The notes under the pieces were generated by a model. That model saw only the letters and a list, made by a program, of their open reading frames with translations. It did no database searches and was not told where the DNA came from. 64,000 bases of DNA, from positions 621,445 to 685,444 of the forward strand of contig NZ_LIVQ01000003.1 in the NCBI RefSeq assembly GCF_001905445.1, written 5' to 3'. Within the stretch, counting starts at the first letter, position 1. Every line of letters starts with the position of its first letter. Positions 8,409-17,365 of this stretch are shown here, piece by piece. Origin of the DNA: Streptomyces sp. CB00455 (lineage in GTDB: Bacteria; Actinomycetota; Actinomycetes; Streptomycetales; Streptomycetaceae). Made by a program: the position numbers and the translations under genes.

Positions 8409-10327
8409 GCGGGCCCGGAGGACGGATGATGATGGGCCCGGCCCAGAGGTCCATGGACTTCAAGGGATCGGGCAAGCGGCTGCTGGGCCAGCTGGCGCAG
8501 GACCGGGCCAAGCTGTGGGGCATGGTCGCGGCCGTGGTCGGCAGCGTCGGCTGCGCCGTGGTCGGGCCGAAGATCCTCGGCCAGGCCACCGACCTGGTCT
8601 TCGCCGGGATCATAGGCCGGCAGATGCCGGCGGGGCTCACCAAGGAGCAGGCGCTGGAGGGCCTGCGCGCCAAGGGGCAGGGCGGGATGGCGGACATGCT
8701 GTCGGGCACCGACTTCACCCCGGGCCAGGGCATCGATTTCGGCGCCGTCGGCGTCGTCGCGATCTGGGCGCTGGTGCTCTTCACCCTCGCGGGCCTGCTC
8801 ATGCTGGTGGCGACGCGGCTGTCGAACCACGTCATGAACGGCACCGTCTACCGGATGCGCGAGGAGCTCCAGGCCAAGCTGTCGCGGCTGCCGCTGTCGT
8901 ACTTCGACCAGCAGAAGCGCGGCGAGGTGCTCAGCCGGGCGACGAACGACATCGACAACATCGGCCAGACGCTCCAGCAGACGATGGGGCAGCTGCTCAA
9001 CTCGCTGCTGACGATCTTCGGTGTGCTCGCGATGATGTTCTGGATCTCACCGCTGCTGGCGCTGGTCGCGCTGGTGACCGTGCCCGTCTCGGTGTTCGTC
9101 GCGGCGAAGATCGGCAAGAAGTCGCAGCCGCAGTTCGTGGCGCAGTGGAAGAGCACGGGCGCGCTCAACGCCCACATCGAGGAGATGTACTCCGGCCACA
9201 CGCTGGTGAAGGTCTTCGGGCGGCAGAAGGAGTCCGCGGCGGTCTTCGCCGAGCAGAACGAGGCGCTCTTCCGGGCGTCCTTCAAGGCCCAGCTGGTCAG
9301 CGGCGTCATGCAGCCGGTGATGTTCTTCATCTCGAACATCAACTACGTGCTGATCGCGGTCGTCGGCGGACTGCGGGTCGCCTCGGGCACCCTGTCGATC
9401 GGTGACGTGCAGGCGTTCATCCAGTACTCGCGGCAGTTCTCGATGCCGCTGACGCAGGTCGCCTCGATGGCGAATCTGGTGCAGTCCGGTGTCGCCTCCG
9501 CGGAGCGGGTCTACGAGCTGCTCGACGCGCAGGAGCAGGAACCGGACGCGGAGGTCCCCGAGCGTCCCAAGACGGTGCGCGGCCAGGTCACCCTCGACAA
9601 GGTGGCCTTCCGCTACGAGCCGGGCAAGCCGCTGATCGAGAACCTCTCGCTGTCGGTCGATCCGGGCCAGACGGTCGCGATCGTCGGCCCGACGGGCGCC
9701 GGCAAGACGACGCTGGTCAACCTGCTGATGCGGTTCTACGAGGTCACGGGCGGCGAGATCGCCCTGGACGGCGTGGACATCGCGAAGATGACGCGCGAGG
9801 AGCTGCGCAGGAGCATCGGCATGGTGCTCCAGGACACCTGGCTCTTCGGCGGCACCATCGCGGAGAACATCGCCTACGGGTCCTCGCGTGAGGTCACGCG
9901 GGCGGAGGTCGAGGAGGCGGCGCGGGCCGCGCACGCGGACCGTTTCATCCGCACCCTGCCGGACGGCTACGACACCGTGCTGGACGACGAGGGCGCCGGC
10001 GTCAGCGCCGGTGAGAAGCAGCTGATCACCATTGCCCGTGCGTTCCTGTCGGACCCGGTGATCCTGGTGCTCGACGAGGCGACCAGCTCCGTGGACACCC
10101 GTACCGAGGTGCTGATCCAGAAGGCGATGGCGCGCCTGGCGCACGGCCGTACGTCCTTCGTGATCGCCCACCGGCTGTCCACGATCCGCGACGCGGACGT
10201 GATCCTGGTGATGGAGGACGGCTCGATCGTGGAGCAGGGCACGCACGAGGAGCTGCTGGCGTCGGACGGCGCGTACGCGCGGCTGTACGCGGCGCAGTTC
10301 GCGCAGGCGGTCGTCGAGGTCGACTAG
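8405..10327 (+). CDS. ABC exporter half-transporter with catalytic ATP site
   Basis: A 640-residue partner of the preceding gene, translationally coupled to it. It has an N-terminal Gly/Met-rich cytoplasmic stretch, a loop insertion of about 60 residues between the first two helices, and a C-terminal ATPase with Walker A GPTGAGKTT, Walker B VLDEATSSVD (catalytic Glu present) and H-loop IAHRLST. Its signature is VSAGEKQ rather than LSGGQ. A composite dimer therefore has one complete hydrolysis site (Walker A/B here, signature from the partner) and one degenerate site, as in TM287/288-type exporters. It probably sits in the cytoplasmic membrane and exports a hydrophobic compound. Confidence 0.9.
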   Translation: MSGPGGRMMMGPAQRSMDFKGSGKRLLGQLAQDRAKLWGMVAAVVGSVGCAVVGPKILGQATDLVFAGIIGRQMPAGLTKEQALEGLRAKGQGGMADMLSGTDFTPGQGIDFGAVGVVAIWALVLFTLAGLLMLVATRLSNHVMNGTVYRMREELQAKLSRLPLSYFDQQKRGEVLSRATNDIDNIGQTLQQTMGQLLNSLLTIFGVLAMMFWISPLLALVALVTVPVSVFVAAKIGKKSQPQFVAQWKSTGALNAHIEEMYSGHTLVKVFGRQKESAAVFAEQNEALFRASFKAQLVSGVMQPVMFFISNINYVLIAVVGGLRVASGTLSIGDVQAFIQYSRQFSMPLTQVASMANLVQSGVASAERVYELLDAQEQEPDAEVPERPKTVRGQVTLDKVAFRYEPGKPLIENLSLSVDPGQTVAIVGPTGAGKTTLVNLLMRFYEVTGGEIALDGVDIAKMTREELRRSIGMVLQDTWLFGGTIAENIAYGSSREVTRAEVEEAARAAHADRFIRTLPDGYDTVLDDEGAGVSAGEKQLITIARAFLSDPVILVLDEATSSVDTRTEVLIQKAMARLAHGRTSFVIAHRLSTIRDADVILVMEDGSIVEQGTHEELLASDGAYARLYAAQFAQAVVEVD

Positions 10328-10366
10328 CCGCGCCGGCCTGACGGCCGGTGCGTGTGGTGGTGCAGG

Positions 10367-10390
10367 GGGCGCCCCCGGACGGGGGCGCCC
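10367..10390. terminator. Bidirectional hairpin between the ABC exporter and hrdA
   Basis: GGGCGCCCCC and GGGGGCGCCC form a perfect 10-bp stem with loop GGAC between two convergent genes. There is no long U-tract, as is usual in Streptomyces. Confidence 0.65.
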
Positions 10391-10417
10391 TTCGCGTTTC
10401 CCGGCTCGTGTGCCGTC

Positions 10418-11554
10418 TCAGTCGAGGTAGCCGCGCAGCTGGTCGGCGAAGGCGTGGTCGCGGAGCTTGTTGAGGGTCTTGGACTCGATCTGGCGGATCC
10501 GCTCGCGGGTCACGCCGAAGATCCGGCCGATCTCCTCCAGGGTGCGCGGGCGCCCGTCGGCGAGCCCGTACCGCAGCTGGACGACCTTGCGTTCGCGTTC
10601 GCCGAGGGTCGACAGCACGGCTTCCAGGTGCTCGCGCAGCAGGAAGAAGGCGGCGGACTCCATCGGTGAGGCGGCGTCGCCGTCCTCGATGAGGTCGCCG
10701 AGCGCGACGTCGTCCTCCTCGCCGACGGGGGCGTGCAGGGAGACCGGCTCCTGGGCGAGGCGCAGGACCTCCATGACCCGTTCGGGCGTCAGTTCCAGGT
10801 GCGCGGCGACCTCTTCGGCGGTGGGCTCGTAGCCGCGCTCCTGGAGCATGCGGCGCTGGACGCGCACGACGCGGTTGATCAGCTCCACGACGTGGACGGG
10901 CACGCGGATGGTCCGGGCCTGGTCGGCGAGGGCCCGGGACATCGCCTGGCGGATCCACCAGGTGGCGTAGGTGGAGAACTTGTACCCGCGGGCGTAGTCG
11001 AACTTCTCGACGGCGCGGATGAGCCCGAGGTTCCCCTCCTGCACGAGGTCGAGCATGGTGAGGCCGCGTCCCACGTAGCGCTTGGCGACGGAGACGACCA
11101 GGCGCAGGTTCGACTCAATGAGGCGGCGTTTGGCCATGCGGCCCATGACCACGATCCGGTCGAGGTCATGGGCGAGCCGGGAGTCCAGGTCCGGGGTGCC
11201 GGCGAGTTTCTCCTCGGCGAACAGTCCGGCTTCGACATGCCGCGCGAGGTCGACCTCTTCGGCGGCGGTGAGCAGCGGGATCCTGCCTATCTCGCGCAGG
11301 TACTGCCGGAACAGGTCGGCGGAGGGTCCGGCTCCGACGGCGGCGACGGGGGCGCGCCGCCGCCGTGCGGGCACCGGCTCGATCAGTTCGAGCACCTCGG
11401 GCTCTTTTGACGCCTCCGGATCCTGCGACGCTTCCGGCTCATCGGGCGCTTCGATCTCTTCGGGCCCCTCGGGCTCTTCGTCCACGGTGTCGGCCTCTGC
11501 GGTTTCCGGGGACTCGCTCGCGTTCACGGTCACGGACACGATCCGGGTCTGCAC
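10418..11554 (-). CDS. hrdA: Primary-like RNA polymerase sigma factor (HrdA type)
   Basis: A 378-residue sigma-70 protein. An acidic Glu/Pro-rich N-terminus (about 8-60) precedes region 1.2 ([16 protein letters not shown]), the conserved 2.1-2.4 block ([38 protein letters not shown]), region 3 and region 4 with helix-turn-helix [19 protein letters not shown]. It is shorter than the essential HrdB and lacks region 1.1. Position beside this ABC pair and nasA matches my memory of hrdA in other Streptomyces; hrdC or hrdD is the alternative. GTG 11554 is chosen because GGGAGG lies 8 nt upstream; the frame continues to 11614. Confidence 0.82.
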   Translation of the reverse strand: MQTRIVSVTVNASESPETAEADTVDEEPEGPEEIEAPDEPEASQDPEASKEPEVLELIEPVPARRRRAPVAAVGAGPSADLFRQYLREIGRIPLLTAAEEVDLARHVEAGLFAEEKLAGTPDLDSRLAHDLDRIVVMGRMAKRRLIESNLRLVVSVAKRYVGRGLTMLDLVQEGNLGLIRAVEKFDYARGYKFSTYATWWIRQAMSRALADQARTIRVPVHVVELINRVVRVQRRMLQERGYEPTAEEVAAHLELTPERVMEVLRLAQEPVSLHAPVGEEDDVALGDLIEDGDAASPMESAAFFLLREHLEAVLSTLGERERKVVQLRYGLADGRPRTLEEIGRIFGVTRERIRQIESKTLNKLRDHAFADQLRGYLD

Positions 11555-11729
11555 GGGGGCGGCCTCCCAGGCTCCGGGGACGGATGCACCGCACCTCAGT
11601 GTGGGGTACGACACATCGCCGCCACGAGGGGCGTGCGTGCACTTTCTGAGGCCGGTGCGTGACCGATGGTTACCCCCGGGCGTGAGCCCCGATGCGGACC
11701 GGACGCATGTCCGACGGCGCCGGGCCGCC

Positions 11730-13814
11730 CTACGCGGGCTCGACGCGGACGGCGCAGACCTTGAACTCCGGCATCCCCGAGACCGGGTCCAGCGCCGGAT
11801 TGGTCAGGTTGTTCGCGCGGCCCTCGCCCGGCCAGTGGAAGGGCATGAAGACCGTGTCCGCGCGGATGGCGTCCGTGACGCGGGCGGGGGCCACGCACCG
11901 GCCGCGGCGGGAGACGACCGCCAGCGGGCTGCCGTCGACCACTCCGATGCGGGCGGCGAGGCGGGGGTGCAGTTCCACGAAGGGGCCGGGGGCGGCCGCG
12001 TTGAGCTCGGCGACCCGGCGGGTCTGGGCCCCGGACTGGTATTGGGCGACGACCCGGCCGGTGGTCAGCAGCAGCGGGTAGTCGGCGTCGGGTACCTCGG
12101 CGGCGTCCCGGTGGGAGACGGCGGCGAAGCGGGCCCGGCCGTCGTCGGTGGCGAAGCGGTCCAGGAACAGGCGGGGCGTGCCGGCGCCGTCTTGCGGGCA
12201 GGGCCAGAAGACGCCCTGTTCGGCCTCTATGCGGGCGTAGGTGATGCCGGCGTAGTCCGCCGGTCCGCCGGCGGAGGCGCGGCGCAGTTCGCCGAAGACC
12301 TCCTCGGGGTCGGTGGGGAAGCCCTTCTCGATGCCGAGGCGGTCCGCGAGGCCGTGCAGGACCTCCAGGTCGGTGCGGACGCCGGGCGGCGGGGTCAGGG
12401 CGCGGCGGCGGAGCAGGACGCGGCCCTCCAGATTGGTGGTGGTGCCGGTCTCCTCCGCCCACTGGGTGACGGGCAGGACCACGTCGGCGAGGGCGGCCGT
12501 CTCGGAGAGGACCACGTCGGCCACGGCGAGGAAGTCCAGCGAGCGGATGCGCTCTTCGACGTGGGCGACGCGGGGGGCCGACACGACCGGGTTGGAGCCC
12601 ATCAGGAGCAGCGCCCGGACGTCCGTGCCGAGGGAGTCGAGGAGTTCGTAGGCGCTGCGGCCCGGGCCGGGCAGGGTGGCGGGGTCGACGCCCCAGACGC
12701 CGGCCACGTGCGCCCGGGCGGCGGGGTCGGTCAGCTTGCGGTAGCCGGGGAGCTGGTCGGCCTTCTGGCCGTGTTCGCGGCCGCCCTGACCGTTGCCCTG
12801 GCCGGTGAGGCAGCCGTAGCCGGAGTACGGCCGCCCGGCGCGGCCGGTGGCCAGGCAGAGGTTGATCCAGGCGCCGACGGTGTCGGTGCCCTTGGACTGC
12901 TGCTCCGGGCCGCGGGCGGTGAGGACCATGGCGGAGGAGGGCGCGCAGAACAGCTCGGCCGCCTCGCGGAGCCTGGGCACCGGCACACCGGTGATGCGCT
13001 CGACCAGTTCGGGCCAGTGGGCCATCGCGGCGGCCCGGGCCTGCGCCCAGCCGGTCGTCCGGGCGGCGATGAACTCCTCGTCGGTGCGTCCCTGCGCCAC
13101 GACGAGGTGCAGCAGGCCGAGGGCGAGTGCGAGGTCGGTGCCGGGGCGGGGGGCCAGGTGCAGGTCGGCGTGTTCGGCGGTGCGGGTGCGGCGGGGGTCG
13201 ATGACGATCAGGGTGCCGCCGTTGGCCTTGAGTTCGGTGAGGTAGCGCAGGGCGGGCGGCATGGTCTCGGCCGGGTTCGAGCCGACGAGGATCACGCAGC
13301 CGGTGCGCGGGATGTCCTCCAGCGGGAAGGGCAGGCCCCGGTCGAGACCGAAGGCCCGCTGGTGGGCGGCGGCGGCCGAGGACATGCAGAAGCGGCCGTT
13401 GTAGTCGATCTGCGAGGTGCGCAGCGCCACCCGGGCGAACTTGCCGAGTGCGTACGCCTTCTCGTTGGTGAGGCCGCCGCCGCCGAAGACGCCGACCGCG
13501 TCGGGGCCGTGGGCGCGCCCCGTGCGGGCGAGGCCCCCGGCGACGGCGTCGAGGGCCTCCTCCCAGGTGGCCGGCTCCAGCCGCCCTGCGTGGGTGCGGA
13601 CGAGCGGCTCGGTCAGGCGCACCCGGGAGGAGAGCACGGCGGGGGCGGTGCGGCCCTTGCCGCACAGCGCTCCCCCGTTCACGGGGAAGTCGGCACGCTC
13701 CTCCACCACCACGCCGGCGCCGTCCGGGACGGGGCGCAGGTTCATCCCGCACTGCAGCGCGCAGTACGGGCAGTGCGTGGCGGTGACAGCGGTGGAGAGG
13801 TCCGTGGTGCGCAT
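11730..13814 (-). CDS. nasA: Assimilatory nitrate reductase, molybdopterin subunit
   Basis: A 694-residue molybdopterin oxidoreductase. Cys15, Cys18, Cys22 and Cys51 (CPYCALQCG and LCGKG) bind an N-terminal [4Fe-4S] cluster, and Cys143 in GRFCMSS is the likely Mo ligand. The Mo-bisMGD domains follow, ending in the molydopterin-dinucleotide-binding domain ([18 protein letters not shown], near 575). No signal peptide is present, which fits a cytoplasmic assimilatory enzyme reducing nitrate to nitrite. It lacks the C-terminal extra Fe-S domain of some homologues. A ferredoxin or flavoprotein such as the one at 24.1 kb may donate electrons. GlnR-like pentamers lie upstream. Confidence 0.9.
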   Translation of the reverse strand: MRTTDLSTAVTATHCPYCALQCGMNLRPVPDGAGVVVEERADFPVNGGALCGKGRTAPAVLSSRVRLTEPLVRTHAGRLEPATWEEALDAVAGGLARTGRAHGPDAVGVFGGGGLTNEKAYALGKFARVALRTSQIDYNGRFCMSSAAAAHQRAFGLDRGLPFPLEDIPRTGCVILVGSNPAETMPPALRYLTELKANGGTLIVIDPRRTRTAEHADLHLAPRPGTDLALALGLLHLVVAQGRTDEEFIAARTTGWAQARAAAMAHWPELVERITGVPVPRLREAAELFCAPSSAMVLTARGPEQQSKGTDTVGAWINLCLATGRAGRPYSGYGCLTGQGNGQGGREHGQKADQLPGYRKLTDPAARAHVAGVWGVDPATLPGPGRSAYELLDSLGTDVRALLLMGSNPVVSAPRVAHVEERIRSLDFLAVADVVLSETAALADVVLPVTQWAEETGTTTNLEGRVLLRRRALTPPPGVRTDLEVLHGLADRLGIEKGFPTDPEEVFGELRRASAGGPADYAGITYARIEAEQGVFWPCPQDGAGTPRLFLDRFATDDGRARFAAVSHRDAAEVPDADYPLLLTTGRVVAQYQSGAQTRRVAELNAAAPGPFVELHPRLAARIGVVDGSPLAVVSRRGRCVAPARVTDAIRADTVFMPFHWPGEGRANNLTNPALDPVSGMPEFKVCAVRVEPA

Positions 13815-13837
13815 GGCCGCCAGCGTGCGGCCGCGGT

Positions 13838-13864
13838 GTTACGGCGGCCGCCGCCGTGCGTTAC
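13838..13864 (-). promoter_or_regulatory. Possible GlnR half-sites upstream of nasA
   Basis: On the minus strand two GTAAC pentamers (13860-13864 and 13838-13842) lie exactly 22 bp apart, matching the two a-half-sites (GTnAC) of a GlnR operator. The b-positions between them are not recognisable. The nearer copy is 24 bp from the nasA ATG. Confidence 0.4.
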
Positions 13865-13989
13865 GGCGCGGGGTGTTCGACCTCAGCGCGGCCGGGCGGC
13901 TTCGGTGAGGACCGCTGCCGGCGGGGGCCGGGGGCTTCCCGCGCCGCCCCGCTGCGCGGCCGGCCGTGGAGCCGCCCGCCCATGCCGTC

Positions 13990-14886
13990 TCAGTGGGTGG
14001 GAGCGACCAGGGCGCGCGACACCCCCGGTTCCTTCGGTCCCAGGAAGCGCGGATCGGGCTTGAGGGCCGCATCCAGCGCGGCCTTGCCGGCGGCGAAGAC
14101 CTCGCGGCTCCCGCCGTAGTACCAGGTGGAGTCGTGCTCGTCGGGCACGCCGACCCCGTACGACTCCACGCCCGCCGCCTGGCACAGGGCGACGGCCCTG
14201 CGTATGTGGAAGCCCTGGCTGATCAGCACGGCCCGCTCGACCCCGAAGACCTCCTTGGCCCGGACGCAGGAGTCCCAGGTGTCGAAGCCGGCGTAGTCGC
14301 CCACGATCCGCTCGCCCGGCACCCCGTGCCCGGTCAGGTAGGCGCGCATGGCGTCGGGCTCGTCGTACTCAACGCGGCTGTTGTCCCCGGTGACCAGCAC
14401 GACCTTGACCTTGCCCGCGCGGTACAGCTCCGCGGCGGCGTCGAGCCGGCGGGCCAGGTAGGGGGTGGGCCGGCCGTTCCACAGGCCCGCCCCGAAGACC
14501 ACGGCCACGTCCGCGGAGGGGGCGTCGGCCGTCGTCCGCAGCCGGTCCGCGGCCGCCGCGTGCGTCCACGCCGAGGGCAGCAGCGCCAGGGTGCAGCCTG
14601 CCATCACGGCCTGCACCGCCCGCCGCCGGGCCCGGACCCCGTGCATCCGCCCCGGCAGCCGCCACCGCACCGCCCGCCCCGCACCCCCGCCCGTCTCCGC
14701 GCTACCCGCCGACGCCGCGCCTGCGCCCGGCCCCGCACGCTCCGCCGATCCCGCACCCCCGCCCGGCCCCCGCCGCTGCCACGGGCCCGGACGCCCCGCA
14801 CGCTCCGGCAGACCCGGGCGTCCGGCACGCCGCCGCAGGCCCGGCCACTCCCCCGCCATCGACCGCATCCGCTCCATCACCTTCAT
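13990..14886 (-). CDS. SanA/YdcF-like DUF218 protein
   Basis: A 298-residue protein. The first ~80 residues are low-complexity Gly/Arg/Ala-rich, then a hydrophobic segment (AVQAVMAGCTLALLPSAW, about 90-107) anchors or exports it. The conserved DUF218 domain follows: DVAVVFGAGLWNGRPTPYL, VTGDNSR and ISQGFHIRRAVALC. SanA-type proteins are linked to envelope integrity and vancomycin sensitivity in enterobacteria; the biochemical activity is unknown. ATG 14886 is preceded by GAGGGGG; an alternative ATG lies at 14907. It is downstream of nasA in the same direction but probably separate. Confidence 0.75.
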   Translation of the reverse strand: MKVMERMRSMAGEWPGLRRRAGRPGLPERAGRPGPWQRRGPGGGAGSAERAGPGAGAASAGSAETGGGAGRAVRWRLPGRMHGVRARRRAVQAVMAGCTLALLPSAWTHAAAADRLRTTADAPSADVAVVFGAGLWNGRPTPYLARRLDAAAELYRAGKVKVVLVTGDNSRVEYDEPDAMRAYLTGHGVPGERIVGDYAGFDTWDSCVRAKEVFGVERAVLISQGFHIRRAVALCQAAGVESYGVGVPDEHDSTWYYGGSREVFAAGKAALDAALKPDPRFLGPKEPGVSRALVAPTH

Positions 14887-15022
14887 GACCGCCCCCTCGC
14901 TCCCCACGCCTCACACCTCGTTCGCACAGTTGGACGACCGGGTCCCGGCCCCCAGTTCCCCCCTCACCACCTTTCACCCGCACGAATGACCGGGTGGAGC
15001 GGTGAGCAGCCGGTAAACACCC

Positions 15023-15060
15023 GTCACCCCGGCGCAACGCCCCGGCAACGTCGCCGGCGC
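15023..15060 (+). promoter_or_regulatory. GlnR-like operator upstream of the siroheme chelatase
   Basis: GTCAC (15023), GCAAC (15034) and GCAAC (15045) are spaced exactly 11 bp apart, as in the GlnR pattern GTnAC-n6-GAAAC-n6-GTnAC-n6-GAAAC (5/5, 4/5 and 4/5 matches). The fourth position (GGCGC) is poor. It ends 12 bp before the small upstream ORF. GlnR control would tie siroheme supply to nitrate use. Confidence 0.5.
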
Positions 15061-15071
15061 AGGATCGGTCC

Positions 15072-15332
15072 ATGACGGAGCCGGTGCACCCTCGCGAGTT
15101 CCCCGCCCTCCCCTTCGACAGCGCGGCCGAGCTGCTCGGCCGCATCACCTTCCAGCTGGGCGCACAGCTCAGCGGCCTGCGCCGACCCGGAGTCCGCCCA
15201 TGGAGCCCACTCTCGTCGCCGTCGCACACGGCAGCCGCGACCCCCGCGCCCTGCACACCGCCCGCGCACTCCTCGCGCGCGTCCGCGAGCTGCGCCCCCG
15301 GCTGGAGGTCCGGCTCGGCCACATCGAGCTGA
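15072..15332 (+). CDS. Small ORF upstream of, and overlapping, the chelatase gene
   Basis: An 86-codon frame starting at an ATG just after the GlnR-like box. The first ~42 codons, up to the chelatase start, have third positions nearly all G or C and an ordinary composition (FPALPFDSAAELLGRITFQL). Beyond 15200 the frame becomes Ser/Pro/Ala-rich, the out-of-frame reading of the chelatase gene. It may be a real leader peptide that ends inside the next gene, or the original chelatase N-terminus cut off by a frameshift. I do not recognise the sequence. Confidence 0.4.
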   Translation: MTEPVHPREFPALPFDSAAELLGRITFQLGAQLSGLRRPGVRPWSPLSSPSHTAAATPAPCTPPAHSSRASASCAPGWRSGSATSS

Positions 15333-15919
15333 GCGAGCCGCCGCTGGACGACGTCCTGCGGGACTTGCGCGGCGAGGCGGTCCTCGTCCCGCTCCTGCTC
15401 GGCCGCGGCCACCACGTCAAGCACGACCTCCCCGGTGCCGCCGCCCGAGCCCCGCACCTGCGGACCTCGCTCGCCGGGCCGCTGGGACCGCACCCGCTGC
15501 TCGTCGAGGCCCTGTACGAACGCCTCCTGGAGGCCGGCTGGACCCCCGGCTCGGCCGTCGTCCTGGCCGCCGCCGGCTCCCGCGACCCGGAGTCGGCCGC
15601 CGACACCCGGCGCACCGCGGGCCTGCTCGCCGAGCGCCTCGGGGGCGTCCCGGTGGTCCCCGCCTACGCCTCCGCCGCCGCGCCCACCGTCCCCGACGCG
15701 GTGCGGTCCCTGGCCGCCCGCGGCCACCACCAAACGGCCGTGGCCTCCTACTTCACCGCGCCCGGCCGCTTCGCCTCCCAGTGCGCCGGGGCCGCCCCCG
15801 GCCGGGCCGCCGCACCGCTGGGCGACCACCCCGCCCTGGCCCGCCTGCTGCTGCACCGCTACGACCAGGCCCGCGCCCGGCCGGGCGGCCCCCTGCGGCC
15901 GGAACTCCTCGCCGTCTGA
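15200..15919 (+). CDS. CbiX-type sirohydrochlorin chelatase family protein
   Basis: A 239-residue protein made of two CbiX-like repeats. The first has AHGSRDPRA (His at residue 10) and LLLGRGHHVKHDLP (His pair near 73), the metal-insertion histidines; the second half (AAAGSRDPES, near 115) lacks a matching His. It should insert Fe2+ (or Co2+) into sirohydrochlorin to make siroheme, the cofactor of nitrite reductase encoded 10 kb away. ATG 15200 overlaps the small upstream ORF. A GlnR-like box upstream supports a role in nitrate assimilation. Confidence 0.85.
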   Translation: MEPTLVAVAHGSRDPRALHTARALLARVRELRPRLEVRLGHIELSEPPLDDVLRDLRGEAVLVPLLLGRGHHVKHDLPGAAARAPHLRTSLAGPLGPHPLLVEALYERLLEAGWTPGSAVVLAAAGSRDPESAADTRRTAGLLAERLGGVPVVPAYASAAAPTVPDAVRSLAARGHHQTAVASYFTAPGRFASQCAGAAPGRAAAPLGDHPALARLLLHRYDQARARPGGPLRPELLAV

Positions 15920-15955
15920 TGCCGATGTGCCGGAAGGTGCGGTTACCGTCTTTTC

Positions 15956-17272
15956 ATGGAAGGCACCACGCACACCCCCGCAGACGACCCGTACGACGCG
16001 ACCGCCACCGAGCGCTGGGCCGCCGAGCCCGACAAACGGCCCGGCCGGACCGCCTTCCAGCGCGACCGGGCCCGCGTGCTGCACTCCGCCGCGCTGCGCC
16101 GCCTCGCCGGCAAGACCCAGGTCGTCACCCCGGGCACCCGCTCCTACGACTGGGACGCGAGCCCCCGTACCCGCCTCACGCACTCCCTGGAGTGCGCCCA
16201 GGTCGGGCGGGAGCTCGGCGCCGCGCTCGGCTGCGATCCCGACCTCGTCGAGGCAGCCTGCCTCTCCCACGACATGGGCCACCCGCCCTTCGGCCACAAC
16301 GGCGAGGAGGCGCTCAACGAGTTCGCCAAGGACTGCGGCGGTTTCGAGGGCAACGCCCAGTCGCTGCGCCTGCTGACCCGCCTGGAGCCCAAGCGGTTCG
16401 TCCCCGGTCCGGCGGGCGGTGAACCCGTCAGCGTCGGCCTCAACCTCACCCGGGCCTGCCTGGACGCGGCCACCAAGTACCCCTGGGCCCGCGGCGACCA
16501 CCCCACCGACCCCGGGTCGGTGAAGTTCGGCGCCTACGAGGACGACCTGCCGGTCTTCGACTGGCTGCGCCGCGGTGCGCCCGCGGACCGCAAGTGCTTC
16601 GAGGCCCAGGTGATGGACTGGGCCGATGATGTCGCGTACTGCGTCCACGACTTCGAGGACGGGCTGCACGCGGGCCACCTCGACCCCAACCTCCTGCACG
16701 CCGAGCCCGAGCGCGCCGCGATCTGGCGGGTCGCCATCGGCCGCTACGTGCCCGCCGACACGCAGGCCGAAGAACTGCGCGAGGCGCTGGACCGGTTGAT
16801 GGAGCAGGAGTGGTGGCCGCACGGGTACGACGGCTCGGCCATCGCGCAGGCCCGTCTGAAGGACGCGACGAGCCAGCTCATCGGCCGCTTCTGCCTGGCC
16901 GCCGAGGGCGCCACCCGCGAGGCGTACGGTTCCGGCCGCCTGACCCGGTACGGCGCCGAGCTGGTCGTTCCCCGCGAGGCGCGCAACGAGTGCGCGGTCC
17001 TGAAGGCGGTGGCCGATCTGTACGTCATGCAGCGCGACGAGCAGGAGCGGATCCGCGCCGACCAGCGCATCGTCCTGGCCGAACTGGCGGAGGCGCTCAG
17101 CGCCCGCGCCCCCGAGGGTCTGGACCCGCAGTTCCGGGCCATCTTCGACGCCGCGCCGGACGACAGGGCCAGGAAGCGGGCGGTCATCGACCAGATCGCG
17201 TGCCTCACGGACGCGGCCGCCCGCTCCCTGCACGCACGCCTCACCCGGCGCACACGACGCGCCGAGGGGTGA
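15956..17272 (+). CDS. dgt: dGTP triphosphohydrolase-like HD-domain protein
   Basis: A 438-residue HD-superfamily phosphohydrolase. Metal ligands are visible: RTRLTHSLE (His76), [16 protein letters not shown] (His105-Asp106) and [17 protein letters not shown] near 220 (third-site Asp). N-terminal [20 protein letters not shown] matches the family start. Expected reaction: dGTP to deoxyguanosine plus triphosphate, keeping dNTP pools in check. It lies just before a flavoprotein gene and dnaG, as in many actinomycetes, though no operon with dnaG is required. The length is normal for the Dgt-like type 2 subfamily. Confidence 0.9.
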   Translation: MEGTTHTPADDPYDATATERWAAEPDKRPGRTAFQRDRARVLHSAALRRLAGKTQVVTPGTRSYDWDASPRTRLTHSLECAQVGRELGAALGCDPDLVEAACLSHDMGHPPFGHNGEEALNEFAKDCGGFEGNAQSLRLLTRLEPKRFVPGPAGGEPVSVGLNLTRACLDAATKYPWARGDHPTDPGSVKFGAYEDDLPVFDWLRRGAPADRKCFEAQVMDWADDVAYCVHDFEDGLHAGHLDPNLLHAEPERAAIWRVAIGRYVPADTQAEELREALDRLMEQEWWPHGYDGSAIAQARLKDATSQLIGRFCLAAEGATREAYGSGRLTRYGAELVVPREARNECAVLKAVADLYVMQRDEQERIRADQRIVLAELAEALSARAPEGLDPQFRAIFDAAPDDRARKRAVIDQIACLTDAAARSLHARLTRRTRRAEG

Positions 17273-17365
17273 GCTGATCGGGCCACTCCCCCTTCACGCG
17301 GCAGGCTCGGTGCGGGACGCTCGCATGTGGTCGCATGTGGCGGAGAGGTTATGAGGAGGCATCAG

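Noticed and set aside
11082..14063. 993-codon plus-strand ORF
   Set aside because: Antisense to hrdA and nasA; a run of Gly/Val/Ala/Asp residues typical of high-GC shadow frames.
14702..17233. 843-codon minus-strand ORF
   Set aside because: Shadow of the chelatase and dgt genes; it crosses intergenic DNA and several real genes and has no recognisable motif.
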